DNA of 64,000 bases, taken from NCBI RefSeq assembly GCF_904846315.1, contig NZ_CAJHAF010000001.1, forward strand, positions 3,045,217 to 3,109,216. Reading direction: 5' to 3'. This document shows, piece after piece, positions 47,436-56,740 of this stretch; positions within the stretch are counted from its first letter, which is position 1; each line of letters opens with the position of its first letter. A program made the position numbers and the translations under genes. The notes beneath the pieces are model-generated. The model was not told the origin of the DNA, searched no databases, and saw only the letters and a list, made by a program, of their open reading frames with translations. The DNA is from Psychrobacter jeotgali. Lineage in GTDB: Bacteria > Pseudomonadota > Gammaproteobacteria > Pseudomonadales > Moraxellaceae.

Positions 47436-47975
47436 ATGAATATGCTGTTGCGTTTTTTCATTATGACCCATTTGCTCAAGCAGCAACTCAAGTCGCAGGC
47501 TGTGCGCAAAACCCTTAGCCAAGAGATGCTGACCGCACCTATTATTCGTCGCTATCGAGTGCTGCCACATGATATGGGTTTTCGCGATCATCTGCCCAAT
47601 TATCGCTATCTGTCTTTTATTGAGCTTAATATTACCCGCTGGCTAATGGCTTGCTGTCATCAAAAGGGGATTAAAAACCTGCAATGGGTCATCGCTATGC
47701 AAGAGATGGTTTATCTAAAAGAGATTAAGTTTTTGGATAAAATGAGCGTAGATAGTCAACTTGCTGGTTGGGATAAAAAGTATGTTTATTTTGAAACCCG
47801 CTTCTTTGTCAAGGATCAACTAATGGGCGTCGGGATGACCAAGTTTGTCTTGATGGATAAAAAAGATAAATGTGCACCAAGTGTTCTTGATATGGTAGAC
47901 GAGCAGTTAACGGATGTTATTAATACGTGGAATAAGCATCAAGTCGCTATAAAAGCCTTACCTAAAAGCCGTTAA
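47436..47975 (+). CDS. Thioesterase-like (hot-dog fold) protein
   Basis: 179 aa. The thioesterase-like superfamily pattern is visible: IIRRYRVLPHDMGFRDHLPN (R and D positions of the acyl-CoA thioesterase group), YRYLSFIELNITRWLMA, MVYLKEIKFLDKMSVDS and YVYFETRFFVKDQLMGVGM. The likely activity is acyl-CoA hydrolysis, but the substrate cannot be told. The first 20 residues are hydrophobic/basic and might not all be coding; ATG 47463 is an alternative start. No operon partner. Confidence 0.7.
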   Translation: MNMLLRFFIMTHLLKQQLKSQAVRKTLSQEMLTAPIIRRYRVLPHDMGFRDHLPNYRYLSFIELNITRWLMACCHQKGIKNLQWVIAMQEMVYLKEIKFLDKMSVDSQLAGWDKKYVYFETRFFVKDQLMGVGMTKFVLMDKKDKCAPSVLDMVDEQLTDVINTWNKHQVAIKALPKSR

Positions 47976-48058
47976 AAAAACAAGCTTAACTATATTCAAT
48001 TCATAAAGTTTGCTAGGATAAGAGAATTATAAATGACCACTATTAATAAGGAGCAATT

Positions 48059-48268
48059 ATGAGCCCGCAAAAATTAAAATGGACTGACAGCTTGGATATC
48101 GCTATTGAACTTGCCGAAAAGTTTCCTGAAACGGATCCACAGTATATCCGCTTTACTGACTTGCATCGCTGGGTGACCGAGCTTGAAGGCTTCGATGATG
48201 ATCCACAAAGATCTAACGAAGGCATTTTAGAAGCGATTCAGATGAATTGGATTGATGAGGCGGATTAG
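48059..48268 (+). CDS. iscX: Iron-sulfur assembly protein IscX
   Basis: IscX (69 aa), a small acidic modulator of IscS and frataxin in Fe-S cluster assembly. The match to the family is close: LKWTDSLDIAIELAEKFPE, YIRFTDLHRWVTELEGF, DDPQRSNEGILEAIQMNWID. An AAGGAG ribosome binding site is present. Usually it is the last gene of the isc operon; here it stands alone, convergent with dapE across a 9-bp stem-loop (48280-48288 with 48311-48319) that lacks a T run. Confidence 0.93.
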   Translation: MSPQKLKWTDSLDIAIELAEKFPETDPQYIRFTDLHRWVTELEGFDDDPQRSNEGILEAIQMNWIDEAD

Positions 48269-48323
48269 GGTTAGTAGAGTTAGGGCGTAGTTATAAATAA
48301 AATACTCAACACGCCCTAAGCAT

Positions 48324-49538
48324 TTAGTTGATGCCTTCATCCAATAACAAATTCTCCAAAATCCCTTCATAAATCTGCGCCAATTTACCTAAATCATCAA
48401 CCTCGACCTTTTCATCAACTTGATGAATAGTGGCATTGCGTACGCCGAGCTCAACCACTTGGGCGCCAGTCGGGGCAATAAAGCGTCCATCGGAGGTGCC
48501 GCCAGAAGTCGATAAAGTCGCATCAGTATCAGTCACCGCTTTAATGGCTTGCTGGCAGGCTGAGACTAATTTGCCTTCTGGGGTTAAAAACGGCTCACCT
48601 GATAATTTCCAATCAATATCATAACTGGCTTTGCTGTCTTTAAAATGGCTGTCAAACATGGCATGAGTCTTGGCTTTTAGCTCATTCTCAGTGGTTTCAG
48701 TGGAGAAACGAAAATTAAACACCGCTTCCAACGTCTCAGGGATGACGTTAGTTGCGCCCGTGCCACTATTGATATTAGAGATTTGCAAGGACGTCGCGGG
48801 GAAATAGTCATTACCTTTATCCCAAGTTGCGGCTGTCAATTCTGCTAGTGCTGCTAGCGCCGCATGAATAGGATTGCTTGCCAGATGCGGATAAGCAACA
48901 TGACCTTGTTTGCCGGTCACGGTGAGCACTGCACCCAATGAACCTCGGCGACCATTTTTAATGATATCGCCGAGGGTATCGGTACTTGACGGCTCACCGA
49001 CGAGGCAATAAGTAATTTTTTCATTGCGGGCTTCTAAAGTCTCAATGACTTTGACCGTCCCATTAATAGAAGGGCCTTCTTCGTCAGAAGTAATAAGCAT
49101 AGCGATAGAGCCATTATGCTCAGGATGGTTGGCAACAAAGCGTTCAGCGGCAATGGTAAAAGCGGCAATGCCGGTTTTCATATCGGCGGCACCGCGCGCC
49201 CATAAATAGCCGTCAGCAATGGTGGGCGTAAAAGGCGGATACGTCCAATTATTTTCGTCGCCAGTTGGCACAACATCGGTATGACCGGCAAAGCAAATGA
49301 CCGGATCAGACGTTCCGCGACGAGCCCATAAATTCTTGACCTCAGCGTGCTCACCACTTTTTTGCTTCTCACTCCCAAAGAACATAAATTCGCAATCAAA
49401 ACCGGCCTGCTCTAAGCGTTTTGATAATATATCTTGGCAGCCGTCATCATCTGGAGTTACTGAAGGACGTTCAAGTAGAGCGATGCTTAGGTCTAATGTT
49501 GCCTGCTGGTGGGTAAAGAGGTTGTTGGAATCGGACAT
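48324..49538 (-). CDS. dapE: Succinyl-diaminopimelate desuccinylase
   Basis: DapE (404 aa), a di-zinc M20 peptidase-family enzyme in lysine and peptidoglycan precursor synthesis. Motifs are [18 protein letters not shown] (first metal site), [18 protein letters not shown] [32 protein letters not shown], and the C-terminal [18 protein letters not shown]. It is about 25 residues longer than the E. coli enzyme through its N-terminus and an inner loop near [11 protein letters not shown]. Confidence 0.95.
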   Translation of the reverse strand: MSDSNNLFTHQQATLDLSIALLERPSVTPDDDGCQDILSKRLEQAGFDCEFMFFGSEKQKSGEHAEVKNLWARRGTSDPVICFAGHTDVVPTGDENNWTYPPFTPTIADGYLWARGAADMKTGIAAFTIAAERFVANHPEHNGSIAMLITSDEEGPSINGTVKVIETLEARNEKITYCLVGEPSSTDTLGDIIKNGRRGSLGAVLTVTGKQGHVAYPHLASNPIHAALAALAELTAATWDKGNDYFPATSLQISNINSGTGATNVIPETLEAVFNFRFSTETTENELKAKTHAMFDSHFKDSKASYDIDWKLSGEPFLTPEGKLVSACQQAIKAVTDTDATLSTSGGTSDGRFIAPTGAQVVELGVRNATIHQVDEKVEVDDLGKLAQIYEGILENLLLDEGIN

Positions 49539-49592
49539 GAACGAACCTTTTGTATTATAAATTTAGTTGAGAGTCAGGCGTTAATTTATATA

Positions 49593-50369
49593 TTAATTAT
49601 CATTTTCAACAAACGGTACTAAACCATCACGACGCATCCATGTGGCTATCGAATAACGTTGACGATGGGCGATTTGTACCTGATGTTGCAAGTCGCTATC
49701 AAAGATAATTAAACGATTGGCAACCGGCATCACCGTATGATGCACGCCATGACTATCGATGATTTCAACTGCGCCACCGTCCTCAGTTGTCCAGTCATCA
49801 TTTAAGTAAAAAACAGCGGATATTACCCGTTCATCACGTCCCGCAGGATTGTCGCTGTGCCATTGATAACCGAAGCCTGGCGGATAACAGGCATAATGCG
49901 CCTCACTATGGCGAATACCAGCGAATAAATAACGGTTCAATAGAGACGCCAGCTCATTAATACTTTGCAAGTAATAAAAACCAGCAAAAAAGTCTTTGGT
50001 AATCCAGCGAATTTTGTCCCCGCGAATATCACTGATACGAATACCAGCGGTAAGCTCAGCGTCACGGTATTTAATAAAACCGCTCTCCGCTTGTAAGGCT
50101 AGTAGGGCTTTATCTGCAAACACCTTATCAATAATAATCCAGCCGTCATTCGCCAGCTTATCAAGCTGCTTATCGTCAAGCTTATGCTCCCAATCTACTT
50201 TATAGTCAGATAATTGCAGCTCTTTTTGCGTCAGAACATTATCTTTATCGGCATCAATATCAACATTATTAATATTGATTTCAGGAACAAGCAGTGGCGG
50301 ATTATCCACACCTATAGGATTATCAACCGGTAAGTCTGTTAGGTTAAGATTACTTATAATTGCAGTCAT
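49593..50369 (-). CDS. 2-oxoglutarate/Fe(II) oxygenase with an EF-hand-like loop
   Basis: 258 aa. The C-terminal half is a prolyl-4-hydroxylase-like (SM-20 type) double-stranded beta helix, with iron ligands H171 and D173 (WHSDNPAGRDE) and H229 (LQHQVQ) and the 2-oxoglutarate arginine R238 in RQRYSIATWMRR. The N-terminal 55 residues contain DADKDNVLTQKE (39-50), which has acidic residues at positions 1, 3, 5 and 12, as in a calcium-binding EF-hand. Substrate unknown; it would hydroxylate a protein or small molecule. Confidence 0.82.
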   Translation of the reverse strand: MTAIISNLNLTDLPVDNPIGVDNPPLLVPEININNVDIDADKDNVLTQKELQLSDYKVDWEHKLDDKQLDKLANDGWIIIDKVFADKALLALQAESGFIKYRDAELTAGIRISDIRGDKIRWITKDFFAGFYYLQSINELASLLNRYLFAGIRHSEAHYACYPPGFGYQWHSDNPAGRDERVISAVFYLNDDWTTEDGGAVEIIDSHGVHHTVMPVANRLIIFDSDLQHQVQIAHRQRYSIATWMRRDGLVPFVENDN

Positions 50370-50545
50370 TTTTTATTGCCTTTATTAGTAGCTATCATGG
50401 TTAGAGTAGACTTAAGTGTCTTTGTTAGCTTAGAGGTCAAAACGATTTGTTGAAGCCGCTTACCAAAACCATGTTACCTTTTACTCTGCCTATGCTACCA
50501 TAGATGCAATTTTTCTTATTTAAACTTTTCAAATTATGAATAACT

Positions 50546-51430
50546 ATGAACTATAAACACGCCTACCACGCCGGTAACTTTGCTGATGTGGTCAAACACA
50601 TTTTACTCGTACAACTGCTCAATCAACTGAGCCAAAAAGAAAAGCCCTTTTATGTGCTTGATGCTTATGGCGGTCGCGGTCTATATTCACTGGGTAGTGA
50701 AGAGGCTCGTAAGACCGGAGAAGCTGAAAAAGGTATTAAAGCCTTATTAAAAATTGAAGATGCTGACATGGAGCAAGCGCCAGCGGCTATCAAAGACTAT
50801 ATGGAAGGGATGAAGCAAGCTCGATTTACTTACGATAATAAAGTGTATCCAGGCTCACCTTGGTGGATTGCTCATCATGTGGAAAAGCATCCTGATTTAG
50901 GCGTGCGCGGCGAAGCGTTTGAAGCCAAAGCTAGCGAGTACGATGCCCTTAATTATCAGCTACACAAATTAGAGATTGGTATTCATCACCGTGATGCTTT
51001 TGAAGGGGTTACAGCGGTGATTCCACCCGCTGAGCGCCGTGGACTGATTTTCCTTGATCCGCCTTATGAGCAAGAACATAAAGATTTTACTCGTCTGATC
51101 AATCTACTAGTAGCTGCCTATAATAAGTGGCCACAAGGGACTTATGCGCTATGGTTTCCCATTAAGAATATTGAGGCGGTTGAGCTGTTTTATAAGAAGC
51201 TTAAGCGTACCGATATCAGACGCCAATTGGTTTGTGAGCTAAATATTTATCCAAACGATGTGGCAGTAGGTCTCAACGGTACTGGTATGCTGATTATCAA
51301 TCCGCCTTGGCAGTTTGATAATCATGCCCGTGAAATATTGCGCTTTTTACAGCCGATATTAAAGGTTGAAGACGCGCCAAATCTGACCCCGGATAGTGCA
51401 ACTAATGTACGCTGGCTGGTTGGCGAATAA
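50546..51430 (+). CDS. rlmJ: 23S rRNA (adenine2030-N6)-methyltransferase
   Basis: RlmJ (294 aa) methylates A2030 of 23S rRNA. Family hallmarks are the start MNYKHAYHAGNFADVVKHIL, the SAM site YVLDAYGGRGLYSL, and the catalytic LIFLDPPYEQ (DPPY). Length is slightly above the E. coli protein. It is close to pssA (10 bases), so the two probably share a transcript. Confidence 0.94.
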   Translation: MNYKHAYHAGNFADVVKHILLVQLLNQLSQKEKPFYVLDAYGGRGLYSLGSEEARKTGEAEKGIKALLKIEDADMEQAPAAIKDYMEGMKQARFTYDNKVYPGSPWWIAHHVEKHPDLGVRGEAFEAKASEYDALNYQLHKLEIGIHHRDAFEGVTAVIPPAERRGLIFLDPPYEQEHKDFTRLINLLVAAYNKWPQGTYALWFPIKNIEAVELFYKKLKRTDIRRQLVCELNIYPNDVAVGLNGTGMLIINPPWQFDNHAREILRFLQPILKVEDAPNLTPDSATNVRWLVGE

Positions 51431-51440
51431 GGATAACGTT

Positions 51441-52328
51441 ATGACCAATAAGCCACCAGTTAATGAGACTTTGAACCCTTCATCAGACCGTATAAGTGAT
51501 AGTGCGGCAACTCAGCCACCTTATGCAGATGAGAATGAATTCAATATTCGTTTGGCCGATAATGATAACTACGATGGGTTGACCTTTGAGGTCATCGAAA
51601 CCGAAGTTGCTGAAGGTAAGCAAGTGGTGAGCCGTGGGGTCTATCTAGCGCCCAACCTCATTACAACTTTATCACTGTTATCAGGGTTCTACTCTATCCT
51701 AGCCAGTACTCAAGGTGAGTTTTATAAAGCGTCATTGGCGATTTTTTTATCAGCGATCCTTGATGGAGCCGATGGCAGGGTGGCACGGATGCTCAATGCG
51801 CAAAGCCCCTTTGGTGAGCAATATGACTCGCTTGCAGATATGCTCGCTTTTGGTATTGCGCCGGCTATATTGGTCTATAGCTTTGCGCTTGAGCCACTCG
51901 GACGTATTGGACTGGGTTGTGCTTTTGTCTTTACCGCTTGCGGGGCGTTCCGTTTAGCTCGTTTTAACGTACAAATTGGTGAGGTCGATAAGTCTTACTT
52001 CGTTGGTTTAGCAAGCCCCCTTGCTGCTATTTTGGTCACTTCAGCAGTAATGGTGGCGGTGGATCATAACGAGTGGGTAGGGCAATATGATTCGGCAATC
52101 ATGATGTTGTTTGCCGCTTGGGTGGTTATCTGCGGTCTATTAATGGTTAGTAATGTCAAATACTATAGCTTTAAAGAGTTCGATAAAAAGAAAGTACCAT
52201 TTGTGGTGCTTATTATCGGAGTATTAGTGATGAGTATAGTGATATACGATATACCTGTTGGTATTTTAGCTATTGGTATTATCTATGCGCTATCAGGTAT
52301 AGTAACCACTATTAAAGCTAAGGTTTAA
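51441..52328 (+). CDS. pssA: CDP-diacylglycerol-serine O-phosphatidyltransferase
   Basis: 295 aa, membrane-bound type (type II) phosphatidylserine synthase, which starts the phosphatidylethanolamine pathway. The CDP-alcohol phosphotransferase motif is complete: DGADGRVARMLNAQSPFGEQ then YDSLAD. About six to eight membrane helices follow a hydrophilic 70-residue N-terminus. ATG 51441 with AAGGA at 51429-51433 is the start; the frame extends further upstream into rlmJ without support. Confidence 0.92.
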   Translation: MTNKPPVNETLNPSSDRISDSAATQPPYADENEFNIRLADNDNYDGLTFEVIETEVAEGKQVVSRGVYLAPNLITTLSLLSGFYSILASTQGEFYKASLAIFLSAILDGADGRVARMLNAQSPFGEQYDSLADMLAFGIAPAILVYSFALEPLGRIGLGCAFVFTACGAFRLARFNVQIGEVDKSYFVGLASPLAAILVTSAVMVAVDHNEWVGQYDSAIMMLFAAWVVICGLLMVSNVKYYSFKEFDKKKVPFVVLIIGVLVMSIVIYDIPVGILAIGIIYALSGIVTTIKAKV

Positions 52329-52386
52329 ATCACTAACTTTAAATGCTATTTCTAAATGCTATATTTTAAATACCATTTTTTAAGAC

Positions 52387-52422
52387 TAAAAAAACACCTA
52401 CTGTTTAGTAGGTGTTTTTTTT
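52387..52422 (+). terminator. Intrinsic terminator after pssA
   Basis: Stem ACACCTACT/AGTAGGTGT extended by five A/T pairs, loop GTTT, T run to 52422. It lies between convergent pssA and the histidine kinase gene and can serve both. Confidence 0.93.
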
Positions 52423-52467
52423 CAGTTAGTAACTATGCTTATATTCTATAAACGTCTTAGATTTATA

Positions 52468-54630
52468 TTATCTCGCTGCGACCTGCTGTAAGTTATGACG
52501 TAAAGTCATTGGGTCTATCGGTTTATGCAATATTATCGGGTTAACGGCTCTAGTCGTTATAAATAATTCAGGCGAAGTATTGGCCGTAAGAATAATAAAT
52601 GATTTTGAAACCAAAATAGAGGGTTTATTGGTATTTTGAATAGCAATAATGACATCTTCGCCGGTTTCTGTACCAGCCAAGCGAAAGTCAGTAATGACGA
52701 TATCTGGTTGGTGAGTTTTAAAAGCAGTCACTGCATCTTCCAATGTCTGTACTACTATAGTCTGACAGCCCCACATCTCTAGCAACAACTGCATCGACTT
52801 AAGCACCATATTATCGTCATCTACTACTAATATTGTTTTGCCTGCTAAATAGTCAGTCTCTGTATGTTCAAAGGACATGGCATTATTACTTTCACCACAG
52901 ATAGGTAAGACTAGGGAGAACTGTGAGCCTTGATTCAATTTTGATTCTACACTGAGATCCGCTTTTAATAGTTTAGTCATACCTTTCACAATAGCGAGTC
53001 CCAACCCCAGCCCTTGATTGGTCGTATTATTACGCTCCAATTGATAAAACGAATCAAATACTCGCTCCAGCTCTCCTGCGGTCATACCGCTACCTGTATC
53101 CCATACACTTATCCGGCAGTAGTTGAGTAGTATTGATGGGCTCTGGGTAGAGAGCTTGCGTACTCCAATTAATATACCGCCCTTTTGAGTATAACGTATG
53201 GCATTACTAATCAGGTTTCTTAAAATAAGTGACAGCATTGTAGGGTCGGTCATTACCCATATGTTGGTAGGACGGAAGCGTAATGATAGCTGTTTATTGT
53301 GAGCTTGGATGCTAAATTCATTCACCAGACTTTGCATAATGTCATTAAGGTTAGTAGGTGCAAAGTGCGGCGTCATTTGTCCTGACTCTAGATGCGCATA
53401 GTCTAATATTGAGTTGAGCATCTCGCTGCTAGACTGACTGGCAGAATTAGCATAATTTAAAATTTGTGCCTGCTGACTATCGAGATTAGTATCCTTAAGC
53501 GCTTCGATAAATAAGCTTAGAGCTTGGACAGGCTGACGCAAGTCATGGCTTGCTGCTGCCAGGAATTGAATTCTAGCCAAGCTAGCTTTTTCTACTTGTT
53601 GAGTTTTAACCTGTAACTGTGATACTAAGTTAGTGTTCTCTAAATAAATAGAGATAGCTCTTAGGTTATTAAGCCATGCATGTTTAGCGAAAAACATATT
53701 GAAGAATAAGAGTACGAGAACGGCAACGGCTAGGATAATCAAACGAGTGTCATCAACGTAAAAGATGATCAGCCCCCACATAAATACACTGGGTAGTATA
53801 AGAGCAATATAAACTCGCCAAAATACCGCTAAGCTCGAGATAGCGCCGCCAAACAGTCCGAATTGCAGCCCCATTAATACGATAACCTGCGTGGTATTAT
53901 GAAGATTAGTAGTAAAAGCTTTACCAATAGCCATAGCCCATAAGCAGCCTATCGCTAATGTACAAATTAGTAGAATATTATAGGCACTATAATGGGTTAA
54001 GTAGTCTGAAAGACGATTATTAGGCAAATGGGTTGATAATGAGGAAGGCAAAGAGCTTTCGGTTGCCGACTTATCATTAGATATAGCAACAAATATATTA
54101 GAGGATGATACAGGGTTAAGGGGAATAGAGTTGGCTAAGGTTTTGATTTTTCTCCAGCTAAACCAGCACACGCCAATGATAGTAATGTGAAAAAATATCC
54201 AAGCCATTATCAGCATTTTTGCGGCACGCAGCTCAGCTACAGGTACGTTAGGCAGTAGCCTTATAAAGACTATTGTCCCCAAGCAACTGATTATAATAAA
54301 AAAGATTAAAAGAGTAGCGAATCGTCTTTTTAAAAACTGGGTATCAAGCGCGTCTGATTTTTTGAAGATATGCTGCCAAAATGCCCAGCATATGGCGATG
54401 ATAGTTGTATGGTAGGCCAACCAAATAATATTTAGTATTTTTTGATTGGTCTCTAGATCCAGCGTTATGAACATCGTGACAAAAAAGCACAGGCTAGAAA
54501 ATATAGTACCGGCTAGCGAAAGCGGGAGGTGTTGGCGAATTAGACTGGTTTTCTCGGCCAATATTCTTTCGGCTTCGAGAGCATTTTGCGCATATTGTCG
54601 TAAGGCTTCAATATCGTCTATTAGCTTCAT
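52468..54630 (-). CDS. Hybrid sensor histidine kinase
   Basis: 720 aa. Six to eight hydrophobic segments (residues 35-160 and 220-320) form a membrane sensor without an obvious periplasmic domain. A short coiled coil leads to the HisKA domain with H362 in FLAAASHDLRQPVQ, then the ATPase domain (NLISNAIRYT, DTGSGM, GLGLGLAIV). A C-terminal receiver domain follows, with VVDDDN near residue 600, phospho-acceptor D648 (VITDFR) and K703. The partner regulator gene is 42 bases upstream on the same strand. Confidence 0.93.
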   Translation of the reverse strand: MKLIDDIEALRQYAQNALEAERILAEKTSLIRQHLPLSLAGTIFSSLCFFVTMFITLDLETNQKILNIIWLAYHTTIIAICWAFWQHIFKKSDALDTQFLKRRFATLLIFFIIISCLGTIVFIRLLPNVPVAELRAAKMLIMAWIFFHITIIGVCWFSWRKIKTLANSIPLNPVSSSNIFVAISNDKSATESSLPSSLSTHLPNNRLSDYLTHYSAYNILLICTLAIGCLWAMAIGKAFTTNLHNTTQVIVLMGLQFGLFGGAISSLAVFWRVYIALILPSVFMWGLIIFYVDDTRLIILAVAVLVLLFFNMFFAKHAWLNNLRAISIYLENTNLVSQLQVKTQQVEKASLARIQFLAAASHDLRQPVQALSLFIEALKDTNLDSQQAQILNYANSASQSSSEMLNSILDYAHLESGQMTPHFAPTNLNDIMQSLVNEFSIQAHNKQLSLRFRPTNIWVMTDPTMLSLILRNLISNAIRYTQKGGILIGVRKLSTQSPSILLNYCRISVWDTGSGMTAGELERVFDSFYQLERNNTTNQGLGLGLAIVKGMTKLLKADLSVESKLNQGSQFSLVLPICGESNNAMSFEHTETDYLAGKTILVVDDDNMVLKSMQLLLEMWGCQTIVVQTLEDAVTAFKTHQPDIVITDFRLAGTETGEDVIIAIQNTNKPSILVSKSFIILTANTSPELFITTRAVNPIILHKPIDPMTLRHNLQQVAAR

Positions 54631-54672
54631 AAGCGCTTCTACCTTACCAGTAACTTATCAAGAGCTTTGAGT

Positions 54673-55308
54673 TTATTCTTGGCGAGCAAGGTAGCCCGCT
54701 TGCTGGGCTACAAGGATAATTTTGGTACGGTTATGAACATCGAAATGCTCCATTAAGGCAGCGATATGATTACGGACTGTGTTTTCGCTCAATGATAGTT
54801 TGTCGGCAATATATTTATTACTGTGTCCCTCCGCCATGAGCGCTAACACTTCTAGCAAGCGTGTGCTTAGCATAGTTTTTGCTTCAGTAACGACGCGAGA
54901 AGGTTGGGTCTGCAGAGGTCTATTATTGTGTAAGCGGCTAAGAAGTAGCGATTGTACGGTTTTACAAATAACCGCAGAATCCGTGTTTTTATTCAAAAAA
55001 CAACTGGCGCCTAACTCTAGGGCTCTATTGATATCTTCATGGTTACTAAGAGCAGATAGCAGCATGATACGGGCTTCAGGCCAGCGCTGCTGCAGAATAG
55101 TCATGCCATCAATACCATTAAGACCAGGCAGACAGATATCTAGCAAGATGACATCAATGGGCACTTCAATATCAGTCACATCGCTGATTTTTTCAATTTC
55201 AGTAATAACGGCTTTTATCTTGTTTTGTAAGATGAGCCTTAGGCCTGTTCGAAACAGAGCATGATCATCAATGAGTAATATGTTTTTTTGTATCTGATTA
55301 TGAGTCAT
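54673..55308 (-). CDS. NarL/LuxR-family response regulator
   Basis: 211 aa. The receiver domain (residues 8-125) has the acidic pair DD at 14-15, D57 in VILLDICLPGLNG, and the conserved lysine in CFLNKNTDS. A LuxR-type helix-turn-helix spans about residues 148-205 (EVLALMAEGHSNKYIADKLS, ENTVRNHIAALMEHF). It is a DNA-binding regulator paired with the hybrid kinase just downstream in the same operon. A probable binding site for such a protein is the inverted repeat at 55482-55497, 174 bases upstream of its start. Confidence 0.93.
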   Translation of the reverse strand: MTHNQIQKNILLIDDHALFRTGLRLILQNKIKAVITEIEKISDVTDIEVPIDVILLDICLPGLNGIDGMTILQQRWPEARIMLLSALSNHEDINRALELGASCFLNKNTDSAVICKTVQSLLLSRLHNNRPLQTQPSRVVTEAKTMLSTRLLEVLALMAEGHSNKYIADKLSLSENTVRNHIAALMEHFDVHNRTKIILVAQQAGYLARQE

Positions 55309-55709
55309 CGCACAATTCCATTTGTAGCGTTATTATTTTTATTTCATCCTTGAACCGATGTCATTATTGCTAGCTTCCGACTGTAATTAACTTCTACAAT
55401 TTATAGGTTGCGCCTATGAGTAACAGCGAGAGTTATTTGCAGTATCTAACGAGATAGAGATTACAAATTAATGGTATTGAGTAGTACGTTTATACTATAA
55501 CAAATATTGAATATATATATAATATACTACGAATATAGCATTATATGCATAGGTTTATGTAATATTCTCAACAATCGTTGTAGATTATGTTGATTAAAGA
55601 ATATTGTTACCAGTTTATAAGCGAATGTTAAAAGGCCTTAGAGGCAAGTGAGGCTGAGAGGATGATTTCGATGGTCTTGGAGGCGTTGGATTTTATAGAG
55701 AAACAGCAT
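55309..55709. other. 401-base AT-rich region upstream of the response regulator
   Basis: No gene. It carries the inverted repeat at 55482-55497 that recurs at 62071-62086, followed by a very AT-rich stretch (55500-55560) with repeated TA steps that would bend or melt easily. It must hold the promoter of the regulator-kinase operon and receives the 3' end of the gene at 55710. Confidence 0.5.
55482..55497. promoter_or_regulatory. Inverted repeat, copy 1
   Basis: TAGTACGTTTATACTA: two 6-base arms (one mismatch) around GTTT. The flanking bases on the right (TAACAAATATT) also match the copy at 62071. A dimeric regulator such as the neighbouring LuxR-type protein could bind it. Confidence 0.6.
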
Positions 55710-56510
55710 CTATTTTGCAACGGTTATAGGTTCGATAGCTGCTTTATCATACTCAGCTTGCGCCGATGCCTGATTATTGGGAATAGGGGTAGTAGAGGAT
55801 AGCGGCGGGCGAGTCTGAATAGATAAGGTATTATTTGCAGGGATAGAGCTTTGAGTATTAGCTTGGAGGTTTGGTTCAAAGGTTTGGTGCTGTTGAATCT
55901 GGCTTTGGTTACGTTTTTTGACTTCAGCGATAAGCTGTGAGAGCTGTTCGCTATCTTTCTCAATCTCAGCTTCTAAAGCATGGTATTCCTTAGTTTTATT
56001 AAGTTTATATTCAGTATTATTGCTCTGATCGGGTCCTATTGTTTGCTGTTCAGTGTTCGAACCTACTAAGTCTTCGGTTAAATACTTATTTTCTATTGGG
56101 ATGTTTGCAGCTGTAGTAAGAGTTGATGATTGAGCAGCTCTTTTGGTACTTCTTTGCTCAGAATTAACTTGGATATTAGTAGCAGCCGTTCTGTTAGTCA
56201 TCGTTGTTTCAGGATTAATACGGCTGATGTTGTCTTTGTTTTTTACTTTAAAGGTAGAAGGTTGAGAGATTGCAGGTAGTGGTTGTTCTGTTGCTAAAAA
56301 TCTCGACCCCTTTTGCTCTATAGCTGAGGTGGTTACTGAGCTCTCATTAGGAGTTGCTAGAGGGGTTACTGCTGAAGGGTTCTTATTAAAAATAGTAAAA
56401 TATACGATAGCTGCAATTAATAAGTGCAGTAATACTGCCAAGACAATAGCTATTGTAGCTCGGTCTTTTGTTTTTTTAGCTGAATGGATCGGAGCTAAAG
56501 GTTGTTTCAT
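55710..56510 (-). CDS. TonB/TolA-like membrane-anchored protein, no known domain
   Basis: 266 aa. A basic N-terminus and one membrane segment (about residues 18-40, IAIVLAVLLHLLIAAIVYFT) are followed by a long polar region rich in Thr, Ser, Asn and Gln with a charged coiled-coil part (EYHALEAEIEKDSEQLSQLI). The layout recalls TonB or TolA, but it ends in TIEPITVAK-type sequence without a TonB C-terminal domain. The last residues read AEYDKAAIEPITVAK. It lies divergent from the type I secretion genes. I do not recognise a family. Confidence 0.6.
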   Translation of the reverse strand: MKQPLAPIHSAKKTKDRATIAIVLAVLLHLLIAAIVYFTIFNKNPSAVTPLATPNESSVTTSAIEQKGSRFLATEQPLPAISQPSTFKVKNKDNISRINPETTMTNRTAATNIQVNSEQRSTKRAAQSSTLTTAANIPIENKYLTEDLVGSNTEQQTIGPDQSNNTEYKLNKTKEYHALEAEIEKDSEQLSQLIAEVKKRNQSQIQQHQTFEPNLQANTQSSIPANNTLSIQTRPPLSSTTPIPNNQASAQAEYDKAAIEPITVAK

Positions 56511-56740
56511 AAATCACTAATCCATTAGTTGATTTTATTTTTGAATATTTAAACTTATAACATATATCTTTTCATATATTTATTTATTTTTATATACAAG
56601 ACTATTTTCATAGTATATTGTTAAAAGAATATTTAAAAGTAATTAATCAAATTTAAATGCTTTTTTTTATTAAATATAAGGCTTTACCAAAGCTAATGAT
56701 GGTCTATTAGCAGGATCTGTCGATAAGGATATTGACTAAG

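Noticed and set aside
48280-48319. 9-bp stem-loop between iscX and dapE as an intrinsic terminator
   Set aside because: The loop is 22 bases and no T run follows; kept only as a note under iscX.
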